A stretch of DNA of 64,000 nucleotides, from the NCBI GenBank assembly GCA_947069175.1, contig CAMTDV010000013.1, forward strand, positions 53,140,610 through 53,204,609, given 5' to 3'. Positions 21,811 to 33,670 of the stretch are shown piece after piece (within the stretch, counting starts at the first letter, position 1; every line of letters starts with the position of its first letter). The DNA comes from Scalesia atractyloides (lineage: Eukaryota; Streptophyta; Magnoliopsida; Asterales; Asteraceae). The position numbers and the translations under genes are program-made. Under the pieces are notes generated by a model. The model made no database searches, was not told the origin of the DNA, and saw only the letters and a program-made list of their open reading frames with translations.

Positions 21811-23792
21811 TTCATTGATGATTTAGAAATGAATGTGTACTAAATATATAGCATATGGACTTTAGTAAAGGATGATGTTATGACTATGTTAAATTGGCTA
21901 ACTTTGAATGTGGTTGTCAAATGTAGAATCATGAAAGCATTACTTTGTGTATATTTGATTATGTGTATATTGTGTATGTAACTAAGTGATCATGTAGTTG
22001 TATATGTCAAACAACATGAGTATGAAATGCATATGATGTCATTACTATGGTCTACCATATCAACATGAATGTGTGTTCATAAGTTGGAAGTTATATGTTA
22101 GAAGGTTGACTTTATAAAAGTCAACAAGGTATATATAACATGGTTAGGCATTTTGACACAAATGTAAGATTAGAGAGATCATGAGATACGTGTTAGACCA
22201 ATGATGTGTTATGTATGATGATGAATTTAGATTTCGTGGATGTTGAACAATGTTGTTGTCAATTCATGTCTTATGCGTGTTAATGAACTACTAATGAAGG
22301 TCCATGTAAGTAAGAGTTGAAAAATGGATGTTGATATGAATGAGCATGAATAATAACAGAGTTGTGGACATGATGGCATGAAAGGATAGGAACCACGTTA
22401 GCATGGAAGGCTAACGGGTCAAGAAGAGGCAAAAAACAAACACGATTTCGGACACTTAAGGTGAGTAATCCTGAACTTGATTCTTATTATGTGATGTAGT
22501 TTTTAGTATAAGGAGATGAGGAGTCATGAAAGGATGGTAAGTGATGGTAGGATTATGGTTGGCGAGGTCGTATTTGACTATTTGTAGTTTACTCATAGTT
22601 GATAGCGTTTGGTAGAATCAATCGGGTCAAAAGTAGAAAGTAATGTGTCGAGATGTGGAATTTGGATATCGGATATGGGGCTTAGTGTTAAGATGACTTG
22701 GGGGCTTGGAATAATGGCATTTTACGTTTTGGGACCTTCGAGATGAGGAAAACATGGTCTAGAACTCTCGAAAGAACGAAATCGGACAACCGAATATACA
22801 GGGTGGCGTCTGCGACGCCGTTTGACTGATCAATGCACCAACGTGCTGTTGATGCCCCCATTTCTTCATTTTCTTCAATCCCTGAACCCGTACCCCATTC
22901 ATAAGCCCCGCTAAACTTCCGAAATGCACCCTAGCCTTAGTATGAGGTAAAGGTGAGTATGAGACTTATATTTAAGCTTCTGAAACATACGCCAAGCATA
23001 CCAAATAGTGTGTATGGAAGGGGTAAGAATGGAATGTATATATATGTATGTGCGGGAACAAAATAAGTATGTAAGCATGTATTAATGGATTTATTGGTAT
23101 GACTAGTAGATGTAAACCATCCATGAGTATGATTAGAAATGAATACGTGTTTAGGTTGTATGGATGGATATTTGTTAGGCTTTGTAGGTTGAGTGTGTTA
23201 GTATGTAAGAGTTGGACAAATAATATGTATGTATGTTTTGGAACTAAATAATTATGAATGAGTGGGACTCGTATGTATGTATACGCAGTTTTAATACATA
23301 TGAGTACTAATGGTGCTAAACGGGTTGCTTTTGAGAATGAAATGAAGTGCAACTACATTATTGTTGGCTCATTGAAGGATTGGCATGGAGATGCAATGAT
23401 TGAAGTCAGAAAGATAAGCAGATGGAACGTATATGAGAATAGAACGCGATGTGGTCGTTTAATTATGCATGTTTAGATTATGTACAATGTCACTAAATAC
23501 TAATGATGTGAATGTATGTGGTGACTGCAGGTTGCACAGAATCACGGATCATTAACATGGAGTGTAAATGGTTGAAGATCGAGTCATATTATAGATTGTA
23601 TGGGAGTGTGTGGTCATGTAGTTTAGTGAACATATGTCATGTTATTTCACAAATGAGAACATGGAATGTATGTATTGTAATAGAGTCATTTAAGAAGTTT
23701 TTTTTCATATGTTAGAATGTCTATAACGAAAGAAATTTTAAGGTTCGTATTTTCGTGGCGGCTTTTTGGTTAAAACGTATTAGGGTCTAACA
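21811..23792. mobile_element. Solo LTR of family C, right part
   Basis: Continuation of 8839-9810 after the element A insertion. It ends GGGTCTAACA followed by target duplication CTATC (23793-23797). The interior is non-coding; a TATGTATG-rich stretch lies around 23030-23290. I see no hairpin array at the position where the other LTR families have one. Confidence 0.72.
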
Positions 23793-23797
23793 CTATC

Positions 23798-24115
23798 TTC
23801 TTGCATTTAAATCAGTTTAAGCTATCCGCAATTGTGTAGTTGATGCTATTTTAATTACTAGGTGTGTAATTGACTGATCAAAGGTTGCATTGATACATGC
23901 AATAACATAACCATGTTTTTGTTCCCGAACTACAAGCTATGCCAATTCAAGGTTGGTAATTAGTATTTATGGGTTGATAAACTGCACCACTCCCATGTTT
24001 TTAAGGATGGTAGTTATTTGATGCTTCCATCACAGATAATCATCTGTATTTAGCTTTATAGATACAAAGTTTGTGCTATTAGGAAGTAAGAAAAGAAAAC
24101 TCTATTGTCTTTCAT
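23798..24115 (-). pseudogene. Ty1/copia gag, N-terminal part
   Basis: The minus-strand reading gives NFVSIKLNTDDYL near 24080, then QITTILKNMG and, after a frame change, ACINATFDQSITHLVIKIAS. These match the copia gag order of a substrate-binding 'KL...NY..W' start, then the INATL..... block. Several stops are present. It continues at 8838-8478 once the family C solo LTR is removed. Confidence 0.65.
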
Positions 24116-24207
24116 AGATTCTTGAATTGTGATTTATGATCGCCTATAGAATACGTTTTCTGTGTTGAGGGTTCTTGAATGGAAATAACTAGAGAATAGT
24201 CGTTGAG

Positions 24208-24220
24208 AGTTCTGATATCA
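24208..24220 (-). other. Decayed primer-binding site of the copia fossil
   Basis: The minus strand reads TGATATCAGAACT, which differs from the Met-tRNA primer site TGGTATCAGAGCC at a few positions. It lies between gag and the LTR remnant, as expected. Confidence 0.5.
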
Positions 24221-24316
24221 TGAAAACATTTTAAAAGTAAAAGAGATTACATTTTGTATTATATCTTGTAAAACAAAACAAACTACCAGTGTGACAAATA
24301 CATATAAGGGAGAAAC

Positions 24317-24804
24317 TGTAGATCCCAGGAGACCATGAATTCAACCAACAATCAAGAACAAAATAACAATCGAACAAAGAACAAGAAGAGAGAGATTAAC
24401 CCTAATATGCAATTGTATTATAACTGAACAATTGAATCTGATTGATACAAGGTACAAAAACAAACTGAAAATCTAATCTATTTATAGACTTCAATGGGTG
24501 AGTGTAGAGACGTGTCCTTTCATGAATAGTTGCGTCTCTAGGATCTTGTGGTTGTAATTGAATATGAAGAGGTATGTTGATTCTTGTCCAGAAGTTTAAA
24601 CCGATGTGTCTCTTCCTTTTTCCATTAAAGCTATCCAACACGTGCGACCCAAGGGGTTTCAACCCCTGGGGTGGTGGTTATCATTTCTGGTTTGCCACCT
24701 TTAGTCCCTGTATTTTTGTAACCACATCTAAACTAACTTTAAACTATTTACACTTTTGACCCGTATCTTCTAATCAAACTTTGATCAAACAATTAAGGCC
24801 AACA
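24317..24804 (-). repeat. 3' LTR of the TRIM
   Basis: It matches 25382-25879 with a few substitutions and short indels, the clearest being an extra TGTG-type step near 25563 and a CGAC insertion near 25699 in the other copy. Confidence 0.85.
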
Positions 24805-25365
24805 TTCACCCCCCTAATTGTTGATCCAAGTTTGACTCTTGAACATTGAATGCTTCTTCCTGGGCAAACTATAATCCTAGTGTCTTCAACCTTGATCATA
24901 CTTACACCAAAAACTTTGCAGGCTCATCCATGTCTACGTATGACTGTGCAAAACCATTGTGTTCCTGCTATGATTCCATCAACAGTCTTCGACCCTGCAA
25001 GTCCTTAGGCGATTCCGACGCGAAGCTGTCTCTTGCGATTGACCTTTGTGATGTTATCCTCCCTTCCTTCTCTGTATCTTTCTCCTTCTTGAGCAATCTC
25101 TGAACCCAATGTCTTTAACCGTATGCGAATGCCGGATCAACTTCTCGGGAAACTTGTTAATTGGTGATTTCCATGAACGAAGGATGGCTTCCCCTGCGTG
25201 TACTATTTACCTTTTCTGCCGCCGGCCGCTCTTTCCTCCATTTAGACCCGCACCAATATGCTTGGTCCGCCCGATGATTTCCTGCCTTCCCTCAAATGAT
25301 TCTTCCGAACCGCGAAACCCTTTCCTTGATTGAGAATTGAATCCATGATCTTGATCGTTTGAACC

Positions 25366-25380
25366 TTGGCTCTGATACCA
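25366..25380 (-). other. Primer-binding site of the TRIM
   Basis: Minus strand TGGTATCAGAGCCAA, 1 bp from the 5' LTR; complementary to initiator Met-tRNA. Confidence 0.85.
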
Positions 25381-25381
25381 C

Positions 25382-25879
25382 TGTAGATCACAGGAGACCA
25401 TGAATTCAACCCAACAATCAAGAACAAAATAACAATCGAACAAAGAACAAGAAGAGAGAGATTAACCCTAATATGCAATTGTATTATAACTGAACAATTG
25501 AATCTAATTGATACAAGGTACAAAAACAAACTGAAACCCTAATCTATTTATAGACTTCAATGGGTGTGAGTGTAGAGACGTGTCCTTTCACGAATAGTTG
25601 CGTCTCTAGGATCGTGTGGTTGTAATTGAATATGAAGAGGTATGTTGATTCTTGTACACAAGTTTAAACCGATGTGTCTCTTCCTTTTTCCATTAAAGCC
25701 GACGATCCAACAGGTGCGACCCAAGGGGTTTCTCAACCCTGGGGTGGTGGTTATCATTTTCTGGTTTGCCACCTTTAGTCCCTGTATTTTTGTAACCGCC
25801 ATCTAAACTAACTTTAAACTATTTACACTTTTGACCCGTATCTTCTAATCAAACTTTGATCAAACAATTAAGGCCAACA
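25382..25879 (-). repeat. 5' LTR of the TRIM
   Basis: The 498-bp copy, read on the minus strand from 25879; ends GTGATCTACA next to the primer site. Confidence 0.85.
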
Positions 25880-28690
25880 TAAACAATATTACAAGAAAGA
25901 AGCCAAATATTGCTATAGTCTTGAATATGAAGGCATAAAGATTGTTGCCAAGTCGAAGGCTGCTATAAAGTTTGTAATAAATTATAAATGAACATGGTGA
26001 ATGATGTAAAAGTGTGAGTCCCCTTCCCATTTCTATATAAACCATCATGTTCAAGTTTTGTATAACACTTGTAAAAGGCTTCACAGAAAGATAACTTGAT
26101 GATTCTACTCCTGGATTTTTCTTGATTTAACCTAAAATTTTAAGTATTTTGTTGCATTGATAGTTGTGAACCATGCAAGGTTAGTGAAAGTGTAGAAAAA
26201 TCTTAGAATTTTAATATGTGATTAGCTCACTTAGGTTTAGTTTCTAGCAAGGTGTAGTTTAGAGTTAGATTGGCATAACTTAGGAGTGAATAAGTATTGC
26301 CAATCAAAAAAAATTGCATTGATAACTTTAGGCAAGGCTATCGAAAGTGTAGTTGAAGAAGTTCCAAAAATGCTTATTCACTCGTGTTTATACATTGTAA
26401 CGTGTCAAAATCGGTTCAGAAAAACTGAATATAAGATGTTTTACTTTAGTTTCCATATATAATGTAAATTTCATATATATGAGAAATAGAAATTTTCAAT
26501 ATGAAAAACCGAAAACCAAGAATCAGAATTGTTGGAAGAAAAAGAAATAAAAAAAAACAAAACAGAAAATAAACTAAAACCAAGGTTCCTCATGACCTAA
26601 ACCTGAACTTGTAAGTTAGATTTTGATTATAGATGAAAACTCACCTAAACAAACCATACCTAGTCTTGTTTTATTAATATAAATACAACATAAAACTGAT
26701 TTAGATACGACCAATTGTTTGGTTTTGATAGTTTTACAATCTTAATAACAAGGATAAAAAGGTTGATTATATCATATGTGATATAAAATTCACTAAAACA
26801 AAATATCTGTTATTAGTTAATCAATTATAATATGTGTAATTAGTTAATCTATTATAATATATGTAAGATTTACATTCCTCGCTAAATGATAAAGCAAACT
26901 CAAGAGGTCGTTGCGAATAATTTCCACCTCATTATTTCACCTAATTCTTATTATACGCATGTAGCTATTCTTATTCCATCGATTTTTTTTTATAATTTGA
27001 CTTTAACTATTCATATATTTATAAAATAAATTAACGGATGTATTATAATAACAAACCCTTTTGTAAATATGTCTTTTTAAATATATTGTGACCACCTAGG
27101 TCAAGCGGTCGTTCTTCACATAATGTTATTCAGTGATCAAACCATAACCTCTGACTTTGATTAATGTATAATAAAAAAAATTTAAGTTTTTTTTAAAGTG
27201 TTACGATTAATTTTTTCTTCAAGTAATATTGCATATTTCCTTCATCAAAACTCAGGTTATTTAAACTAAAAGACTACACAGCCTGTTTAAGTTAATTATA
27301 TTATTATTGAAGAAGCCATTTATGATTAGTAGTTATAACATTGATGAGGATTAAAGATTTTGTGTACTTGGATTTTAAAATTTAATCATCTAATTATGGT
27401 TGTAAAGCTTCATTGAACGTAGATTTTTCATCCACCGACCACAGCAAAATATAAAGTTATTTTGTTGCGTTTAATTAATTTATTTTAGTTTACAATTACT
27501 TCACTTGTAGAAGACATGTCTCTCATAAGACAAGTTCCCGTCTCTTATTCATTCATGTTGCTATGTGATATAAATAACAAAAAGTTGAGAATTTTCAAGG
27601 CTTGATGAGTTGTTAATAACTAGGAAAACTTGAATATGAAACTTAATACTTGTAGGGATTTGCATGAGTTAAGTTGGGCTAGTTTTGGGTTTAAATCGAA
27701 CCAAAACCGAAAATCCAGTTTTTAAGTTTTAGACTTTTGTCCGGTTTCAGTTTTCTGATTTAGTTTTTGCGTGTGAGTTCGATTCGATTCAGTTATGAGT
27801 TTGTTCATTTAGGTTTGAAATGTTTGGGCCTGAAAAAATATTCCAAAATAATTAAACTAAAGTTTTGTTAATCATCTTTTTAATACACTCACGCGTAAAA
27901 GTTTTGGCCTAAAATAATGAATTTGAACTATATATCCAATAATAAACATTTGAAAAAGTTCGGTGTTGCTCGATTCGGTTCAACTTGGTTTTAGAGCGAG
28001 GCATAACCGAATTAAAGTGTAACTACCTGTTAAATAAAACCAAACTGTCAATTATTAGCTTAGATCAGTTATTTTGGTTTGCTTTTGTCGACTCTTTCGT
28101 GGTTTCGTCGTTAATCAATTTCTTTGTTCACCCTAGATTTATTTTTCAAAAGAAAGTAATTTTAAGTCGGATACACTTAAACCATACTAACATTAACACA
28201 ACTCTTGTATCTATCTAAATATTGGAAGGACAAAGCAAGTTTAAGGTTATAAATGAGTTGTAGTAAAGTTGTAAAGAGTCTGAACAAATCTTAAACCGGT
28301 CGGCACTAGCCAAGAGTTACATATTTTGCTTTTATTTTAAATGATTAGCCAATCGATTCTTTTAGTTTTACCTAGTTAATAAACGGGCTAGACATGTACA
28401 CACAAACATAAGTTATTTCCTGAACAAGTAATATTAGTCACCGCAAAACCTAATAATTTTTTGTTAGTCCAAAAGTTTAGCACCCCAACAGTTATACAGC
28501 AACCGATTTATGAATTATGATATCCAATATCAACTTTTTATAAACTTATATTGAATGAATGCCATATTTATTATTATACACATGGTTTTTATTTTTTATA
28601 TAGGTGTTTTTAATATATCATATTTCTGTAAATGATTAATTTTTTAATGGCTTAAATTACATCCGTCTCGGCGGGATCGAACCCTTGATC
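25880..28690. other. Copia LTR remnant, then AT-rich DNA without genes
   Basis: 25880 to about 25960 resembles the copia LTR remnant at 2300-2375. From there to 28690 I see no coding domain, only AT-rich sequence and a few short 'AACCGAAC'-type strings near 27690-27990. Confidence 0.45.
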
Positions 28691-30187
28691 TTAAGGGAAG
28701 CAACCCTTGACCTTACGTTTAAGTTTTGCCGCCATAAATTTTTCTCTTCTTTCTTTGGATTCCGTCATTTCCACCAATTTAGCCTCTTTAAATTCGGCGA
28801 AGGACTCCGCCAACGCTTCCTTTCCTCTACTTGACAAATCACCACTTTTCTTGCGGTGCGGCCACGTGGGTGTATCGTCTTGATGGTTCATCATCGGGTT
28901 GTTCGTTCAAATCCATTTCAGGCATGTTACCGGACTCAGAAGTGTTTGATCTTTTGGGACCTCCTCTTCTCGTTGGAGCCGTCGGCCCATGCATGTTGAC
29001 CAAGCCAACCGGCTTTCACTTCGGTGATGTCTCGCAACCTCTCATGCCGCCATGTGTGGAAAAGCCTTATGCTTGTATGTTCGGCAATAGTCTTCTAAGG
29101 CGTTTTATATGATAGTCGCCTCGCTCTCCGTTTTATGGATTTCGGGACTACAAAAAAAATATTTTATAAAACAAGATAAAAAAACAGTTTTCTTTTTTTT
29201 GAAAAAAAAAACAGTTTTCTGTTTAAAAATAACACTTTTTTGTTTTTTTTTAAACAACAGTTTTATGTTAAAAAAACAGTTTTCTGTTTTTAAAAAAATG
29301 AGTTTTCTGTTTTTTTTTAATAACAGTTTTCGTTTTTTTTAAAAACAGTTTTATGTTTAAAAAACATCTGTTTTAAAAAATTAAAAAGAAAAACAGTTTT
29401 CGTTTTAAAAAAAAAACAGTTTTATGTTTTTAAAAACAGTTTTATGTTTTTAAAAACAGTTTTTGTTTAAAAAATTAAAAAAAAACATTTTTCTTTTTAA
29501 AAAATAAAAAAACATATAGAGAAAAGTAAAAAGAAAACGTACCAATTGAATGAAACAAGCGTTAAATTTACTCATTTTCGGTTCATATTTCCGCACTTCG
29601 AAGTCATTTGATCCATGTTTCATTCGGTCGAACCGGGAAGTTTGCCAAAGTGAGAGATAACTCGTCTTCAAAACAAGTATCTTCTTTGTTCATTCGAATA
29701 TTTGTTGCATTCGGAGGTGTGCAAGTATGCCTTGACCATGGCGACCTCCTCCTCGCTCGTCCACGGTCTCTAAACAGTTGTTGGGACGATTTCAACTTCT
29801 TGATCTTCTTTTTCTTCTTGAACCGGTTCACCGTCGTCATCGTTCTCAAGTTGTTGTTGTGGTTCGCGGAATGCACGGGCAAATTGGTGAATGACATTGT
29901 TATCTTCTAGTGGGTCGAGGTTGAAATGTGGGTTTGAAACGGTTGTGTTTGAAATTGTTGAGGTTGATATGGTGGAATGAAAGATTGGTTTTTATATTGT
30001 TAGGTTTGAAATGGTGGAAATTGTTGGGTTTGAAAGGTTGGTCGGGAAACAGTTGGCTTTGGTATGACGGGATTTGGTCCGGTTCGTCTTGCAACCTAAA
30101 TCTAGTCGGCTCGCCAAGATTAGGTCGAACCTTTGGTCGTACGTGTTTTTTCTTTGAACCCAAACCTCGTTTGCTTGAACCTTTCAT
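28691..30187 (-). pseudogene. SANT/NAM-associated (PIF/Harbinger ORF1-type) pseudogene
   Basis: The minus strand, read from 30187, gives a Q/N/P/F-rich N-terminus, then near 29760-29640 a Myb/SANT-like helix with PWTSEEEVAMVKAYLH in one frame and LFWRR-like plus HFGKLPGST strings in others, and near 28980-28830 GGPKRSNTSESGNMPEMDLN, a segment typical of the NAM-associated C-terminal region. The last part, EALAESFAEFKEAKLVEM, ends at 28691. Such proteins are DNA-binding ORF1 partners of PIF/Harbinger transposases or their domesticated relatives. Frameshifts, stops and a 400-bp A/T-rich expansion (29130-29530) destroy it. Confidence 0.55.
29130..29530. repeat. AAAACAGTTTT-type low-complexity array
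   Basis: About 13 irregular copies of AAAACAGTTTTxTGTTTTT, about 20-28 bp each, interrupt the SANT/NAM pseudogene. The core AAAACAGTTTT is nearly self-complementary (AAAAC.GTTTT). Confidence 0.75.
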
Positions 30188-31780
30188 TTTGGATTGGATT
30201 GAAATTTTTTTGTAGTTTGAAAGAATGTATTTTTTTGTGTTGGGAGATTGTATTTGATATTTTAAAAAATGGTATTGTGTTTATATATATAAAGCAAACT
30301 CATCAAATTCATCAAACGGTCATATAACACAAACGGTCGGAAATTTTGAATTAAAACGAGTGAAAGTCCACGCGTTAACATATACACCGGCGGCGGTGTT
30401 TAACATGCTTTGACGCGTGATGAAATCTTCAAAACGTGACGCCTCGGGTTCTCTAACTGAATAATGATTGATTGAAATAAACTCAATAAAGAACGAAAGA
30501 TATATTTTTAAATTCCCCTGATAATTGTCGCATAACTTCTAAAATTGTCTTCACCTTGATTCCAACTCGTATGGGTATAGAGCATCCATGAAGAACCGTA
30601 CGTTATCTTCTAGTACTTGCACATAGATGGTGTCACACTTACATACTCAGTTTTGCAATTTTTTAATCGTTGCTTAAAACCAGATGAATGATTTTTTCTT
30701 GTATTTCATATATTACCATCCAAATAAATCTTCTTAATTTCACAATTCACATACACCTACTCAAATTTCGAAATACTCAATATACGTACTATTTTTTATA
30801 TTGTTTTTATTTTATGATAGTTTTACCCTTCATATTACTCTTTATTAATAACCATTTCACAATTGATCGGCCCCCTTGCTATTGGGATTTTTTTTCAAAC
30901 AAGCAAGCTCCATGGGACTTCAAGTTCTTAGTTGAAACTACATTAGCATTATAACGGAAAATGTCAATGTCATATATAGGGTTTTATGTTCAAGGTTTTG
31001 CACTAATTTATTAATGATGTGTATTGAGCTCTAGTAGATTAATAGATGTTTTCTTATTAATGGTTAATGATACTCTAAAGGACTCACGTTAAGTCGTCTT
31101 AGAATATTTTTTTCATCTCTTTTTGTATGATTGGGTGTTTGGCATTGAGTTTGAAATAGTGTTTTTCAAAAAACCAATAAGTTAAAAAAAGTGTTTGATA
31201 TTGACAAAAGTGTTTTTTATTTTGGTTTTCTAAATGACCATTTGCTTTTTTAACATAAAATTACAAATCTAACTTATTATATCCTTTTTGATCATTTTAT
31301 TATTCCCTATCACAAAAGTAATCCAAACAATTTTTTAAAAACTTTTTTTTGAAAAAGTAATAAGTCCAAAATCATTTTTGACAAAAACCGCCTCTAACAA
31401 AAAGCACTTTTAGAGTTAAATAAACAATCTCAAATTGTATAAGTATTATAGTTTAGTGGAAATGGATATGATCGGTTGGTTTCACTGATTGCACAATCAT
31501 ACTCTAGTAAAACATCAGTGATCTAAAATTGTTAGTTAAAAAACTTACAAAAACTAAAAAAGTATATGTATGATATTTTAAAGTTTAGACGGATATCTAT
31601 GTATGAAATACTTTCTATTATTTTTTTTCAAGAGTTGATGTGTTATAATTTAAAATGCTTCAATCAAATTATAATTTAAAATGCTTCAATCAAATGTAAG
31701 GGAAATAAAAAGATCAAATTTGTTTGAATCACATATGGTTATGATTTTTAAATATGTGTGATTATTGTTTTTCGACAAAC
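30188..31780. other. AT-rich intergenic DNA
   Basis: No gene seen. 31130-31440 (GGTGTTTGGCATTGAG ... AAAGCACTTTTAGAG) resembles a common plant MITE but I cannot define its ends. Confidence 0.4.
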
Positions 31781-31914
31781 GGAATTATGGTTTTTCAACA
31801 TGCGTGATTAGGTTTTGAGTTTTATAACGTGCGTAATTTAATATCGTACACTCGTACATTAAGAAATATTATACGTTAACTTTCCCATATTATTTAGGCA
31901 TAATGTGTTCTATA

Positions 31915-31918
<4 letters not shown>

Positions 31919-31960
<42 letters not shown>

Positions 31961-33034
31961 GGTAGGGTTTATGCGAGAGCAACATTTATCGTGAGAAGCA
32001 GTGTGAACACAGCCAAAACTACTTATAAAATACACATAAAAAATTATTTTTAAATTTTCCATTAAAAATCGCAACATTTTATTTACAAAAAAAATTAAAA
32101 AATATTTTGATTTTTTAATCCGATAACAATTACTGATGCACAGGTGCATATGTCATATTTCTTGACAACACCTATACAATCACTACCATGTGTAATATAT
32201 TACTAATATTATACACTTTCTCTTCCGTATACAATATAATTTATAAAATAAAAACATTTATAAATATTTTAATAAAATCACTAAGGTAATCCATACTGAT
32301 GCACATGTGCATAGTTTATAAAGTAATGAGAGAATTATTGTTAATGCACATATGCATTAAGTTTATACGTTTGGTTATCTTATGGGTTGTCTATTATTGT
32401 AGATCAATAAATTGAAAAAAAAAGTGAAGAATTTAATTTTTGTTCTGAAATCAATATATAAAGGGTACAAAAAAATATCAGATGCTATGGAGGAGGATGA
32501 AGTAATGGTTAATTAAAAAGTTAAAAAAAGTTGTTTGTTATTTAATGATGTAGCTGGGAAGAGGTGCACATGTGCATCACTTTATAAATGATGTTGTCAT
32601 TTGTATGCACATATGCTTATTTTGGTTAATTTTATCTGGTGGTTGATAGTTTTGTTATATTTGTCTGTTTATTATGTTATATTGTTTGGTATAAGGTTGG
32701 TGATGCCCATATGAATAGTTTGAAATATTATACATATTGGCAATGTATTATAGATGGTAGTGTAGATGTAAGTGAAATTGTATAATATTTGTAATGTATT
32801 ACAGATAATACTGTAGATGGAAGGGAAATTGTATAGGTGTTGTCAGGAAATATATGAAATATGCACATGTGCATCAGTAATTGTTATTCAAATTAAAAAT
32901 ATATATAAATAAAATGTTGCGATTTTTATTGGAAAACTTTTATAAAAAATGTGTGTTTTTTAAACTTTTTAAGTAGTTTTGGTTGTCTTCACATAGGTTC
33001 TCGCAATAAATGGTGGTTCCTAAATGATCTTCAT

Positions 33035-33073
<39 letters not shown>

Positions 33074-33075
33074 TG
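31919..33075. mobile_element. Large inverted-repeat element with TA/CT microsatellite ends
   Basis: The left ~310 bp (31919-32230) and the reverse complement of the right ~310 bp (32760-33075) align with mismatches and indels; both run (CT)n(AT)n, GCGAGA..., CCAAAACTACTTA, AAAAATCGCAACATTTTATTTA, ATAACAATTACTGATGCACA and GACAACACCTATACAA. The centre has no coding domain. A 14-bp palindrome ATGCACATGTGCAT and variants recur inside. It looks like a non-autonomous DNA transposon, but its superfamily is unknown to me. Confidence 0.7.
32135..32876. repeat. Dispersed palindrome ATGCACATGTGCAT, six sites
   Basis: The perfect palindrome or one- to three-base variants occur at about 32135, 32299, 32345, 32567, 32608 and 32863. 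The outer two are in the inverted arms and the others in the unique centre, so they are not simply explained by the arms. Confidence 0.75.
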
Positions 33076-33089
33076 AAAGTGTAAAATAC

Positions 33090-33229
33090 AATATCGCTTA
33101 ACGTATGAGCATACGCTGTGAAATTACGCATGTTGAAAACCCATAATTAGACATGTTATATTTATGTAATGAAGTATTTTATAATTATGTAATAAAGCAT
33201 GTTATGGTTTTAAACATGCGTGACTATGT
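33090..33229. mobile_element. Small inverted-repeat element, left half
   Basis: CTTAACGTATGAGCATACGC and GTGAAATTACGCATG here pair with the reverse complement of 43874-43965 across the LTR element at 33230-43868. A third, similar copy is at about 31780-31890 in the opposite orientation. Removing the LTR element restores a ~235-bp palindromic MITE with the retrotransposon near its centre. Confidence 0.6.
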
Positions 33230-33670
33230 TGTCACACCCCGACCCGCAGCGGAATAAGAGTCGGGGCATAATTGGGTTATCACTAAAGCTCATGATGTTT
33301 ACTAAAATGTTTCATATTTATTAAATTCGAATTACAACTTCAATATTCAAAACAAGTTCATACAATTACAAGGAAAAAGAAACTAAGTAAAACAATCCAA
33401 AGCCTAAACTGATTTATTCTTCTAGGCCGTCCTATATGTTTCTTGCTTCAACTGGATCACCTGTATCATGTGTAAAAATGGGAGATTTTGGGTTAACAAA
33501 AGTTGGCGAGTAAACCTTGTTAAAAACATTTGTTATTGATTTCTTGTTGTATTTAATATGGAAAAATTGTGCAATAATCATATGTGAGCAAACGTATATA
33601 AACAAACAAACACAAACCACCTTAAATGAGTATATGACATGAATGGTAATGTATATGTTGGTAACGTCAC

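Larger units (their letters stand above)
24317..25879 (-). mobile_element. TRIM-like non-autonomous LTR retrotransposon
   Basis: Two direct repeats of 488 and 498 bp (24317-24804 and 25382-25879; TG..CA ends on the minus strand, starting TGTTGGCCTTAATTG) flank a 577-bp interior with no retroviral protein domain. The minus strand has a primer site TGGTATCAGAGCCAA right after the 5' LTR (25366-25380) and a polypurine tract AGGGGGGTGAA (24805-24815) right before the 3' LTR. The 5-bp flanks are GAAAC and TAAAC (one mismatch). It would depend on enzymes from other elements. It sits within the copia LTR remnant. Confidence 0.85.
2200..25960 (-). mobile_element. Degraded Ty1/copia retrotransposon, split by four later insertions
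   Basis: Reading the minus strand from right to left gives LTR remnant (about 25950-25880 plus 24316-24225), primer-binding-like site, gag (24115-23798, then 8838-8478), GAG-pre-integrase (5808-5557), reverse transcriptase (about 3640-3260), RNase H (about 2830-2474) and a second LTR-like remnant (about 2375-2200). The two LTR remnants share GCAGTGTGACAA- and GTCTTGAATAT-like strings. The pieces are collinear once the solo LTRs at 5910-8477 and 8839-23792 and the TRIM at 24317-25879 are removed. All frames are broken; this is a fossil. The integrase core is not recognisable between 3780 and 5557. Confidence 0.75.

Noticed and set aside
24846..25103. 85-codon plus-strand frame inside the TRIM
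   Set aside because: Antisense to the element, no recognisable motif, length expected by chance.
27985..28218. 77-codon frame as a gene
   Set aside because: AT-driven hydrophobic composition, no domain, no supporting context.
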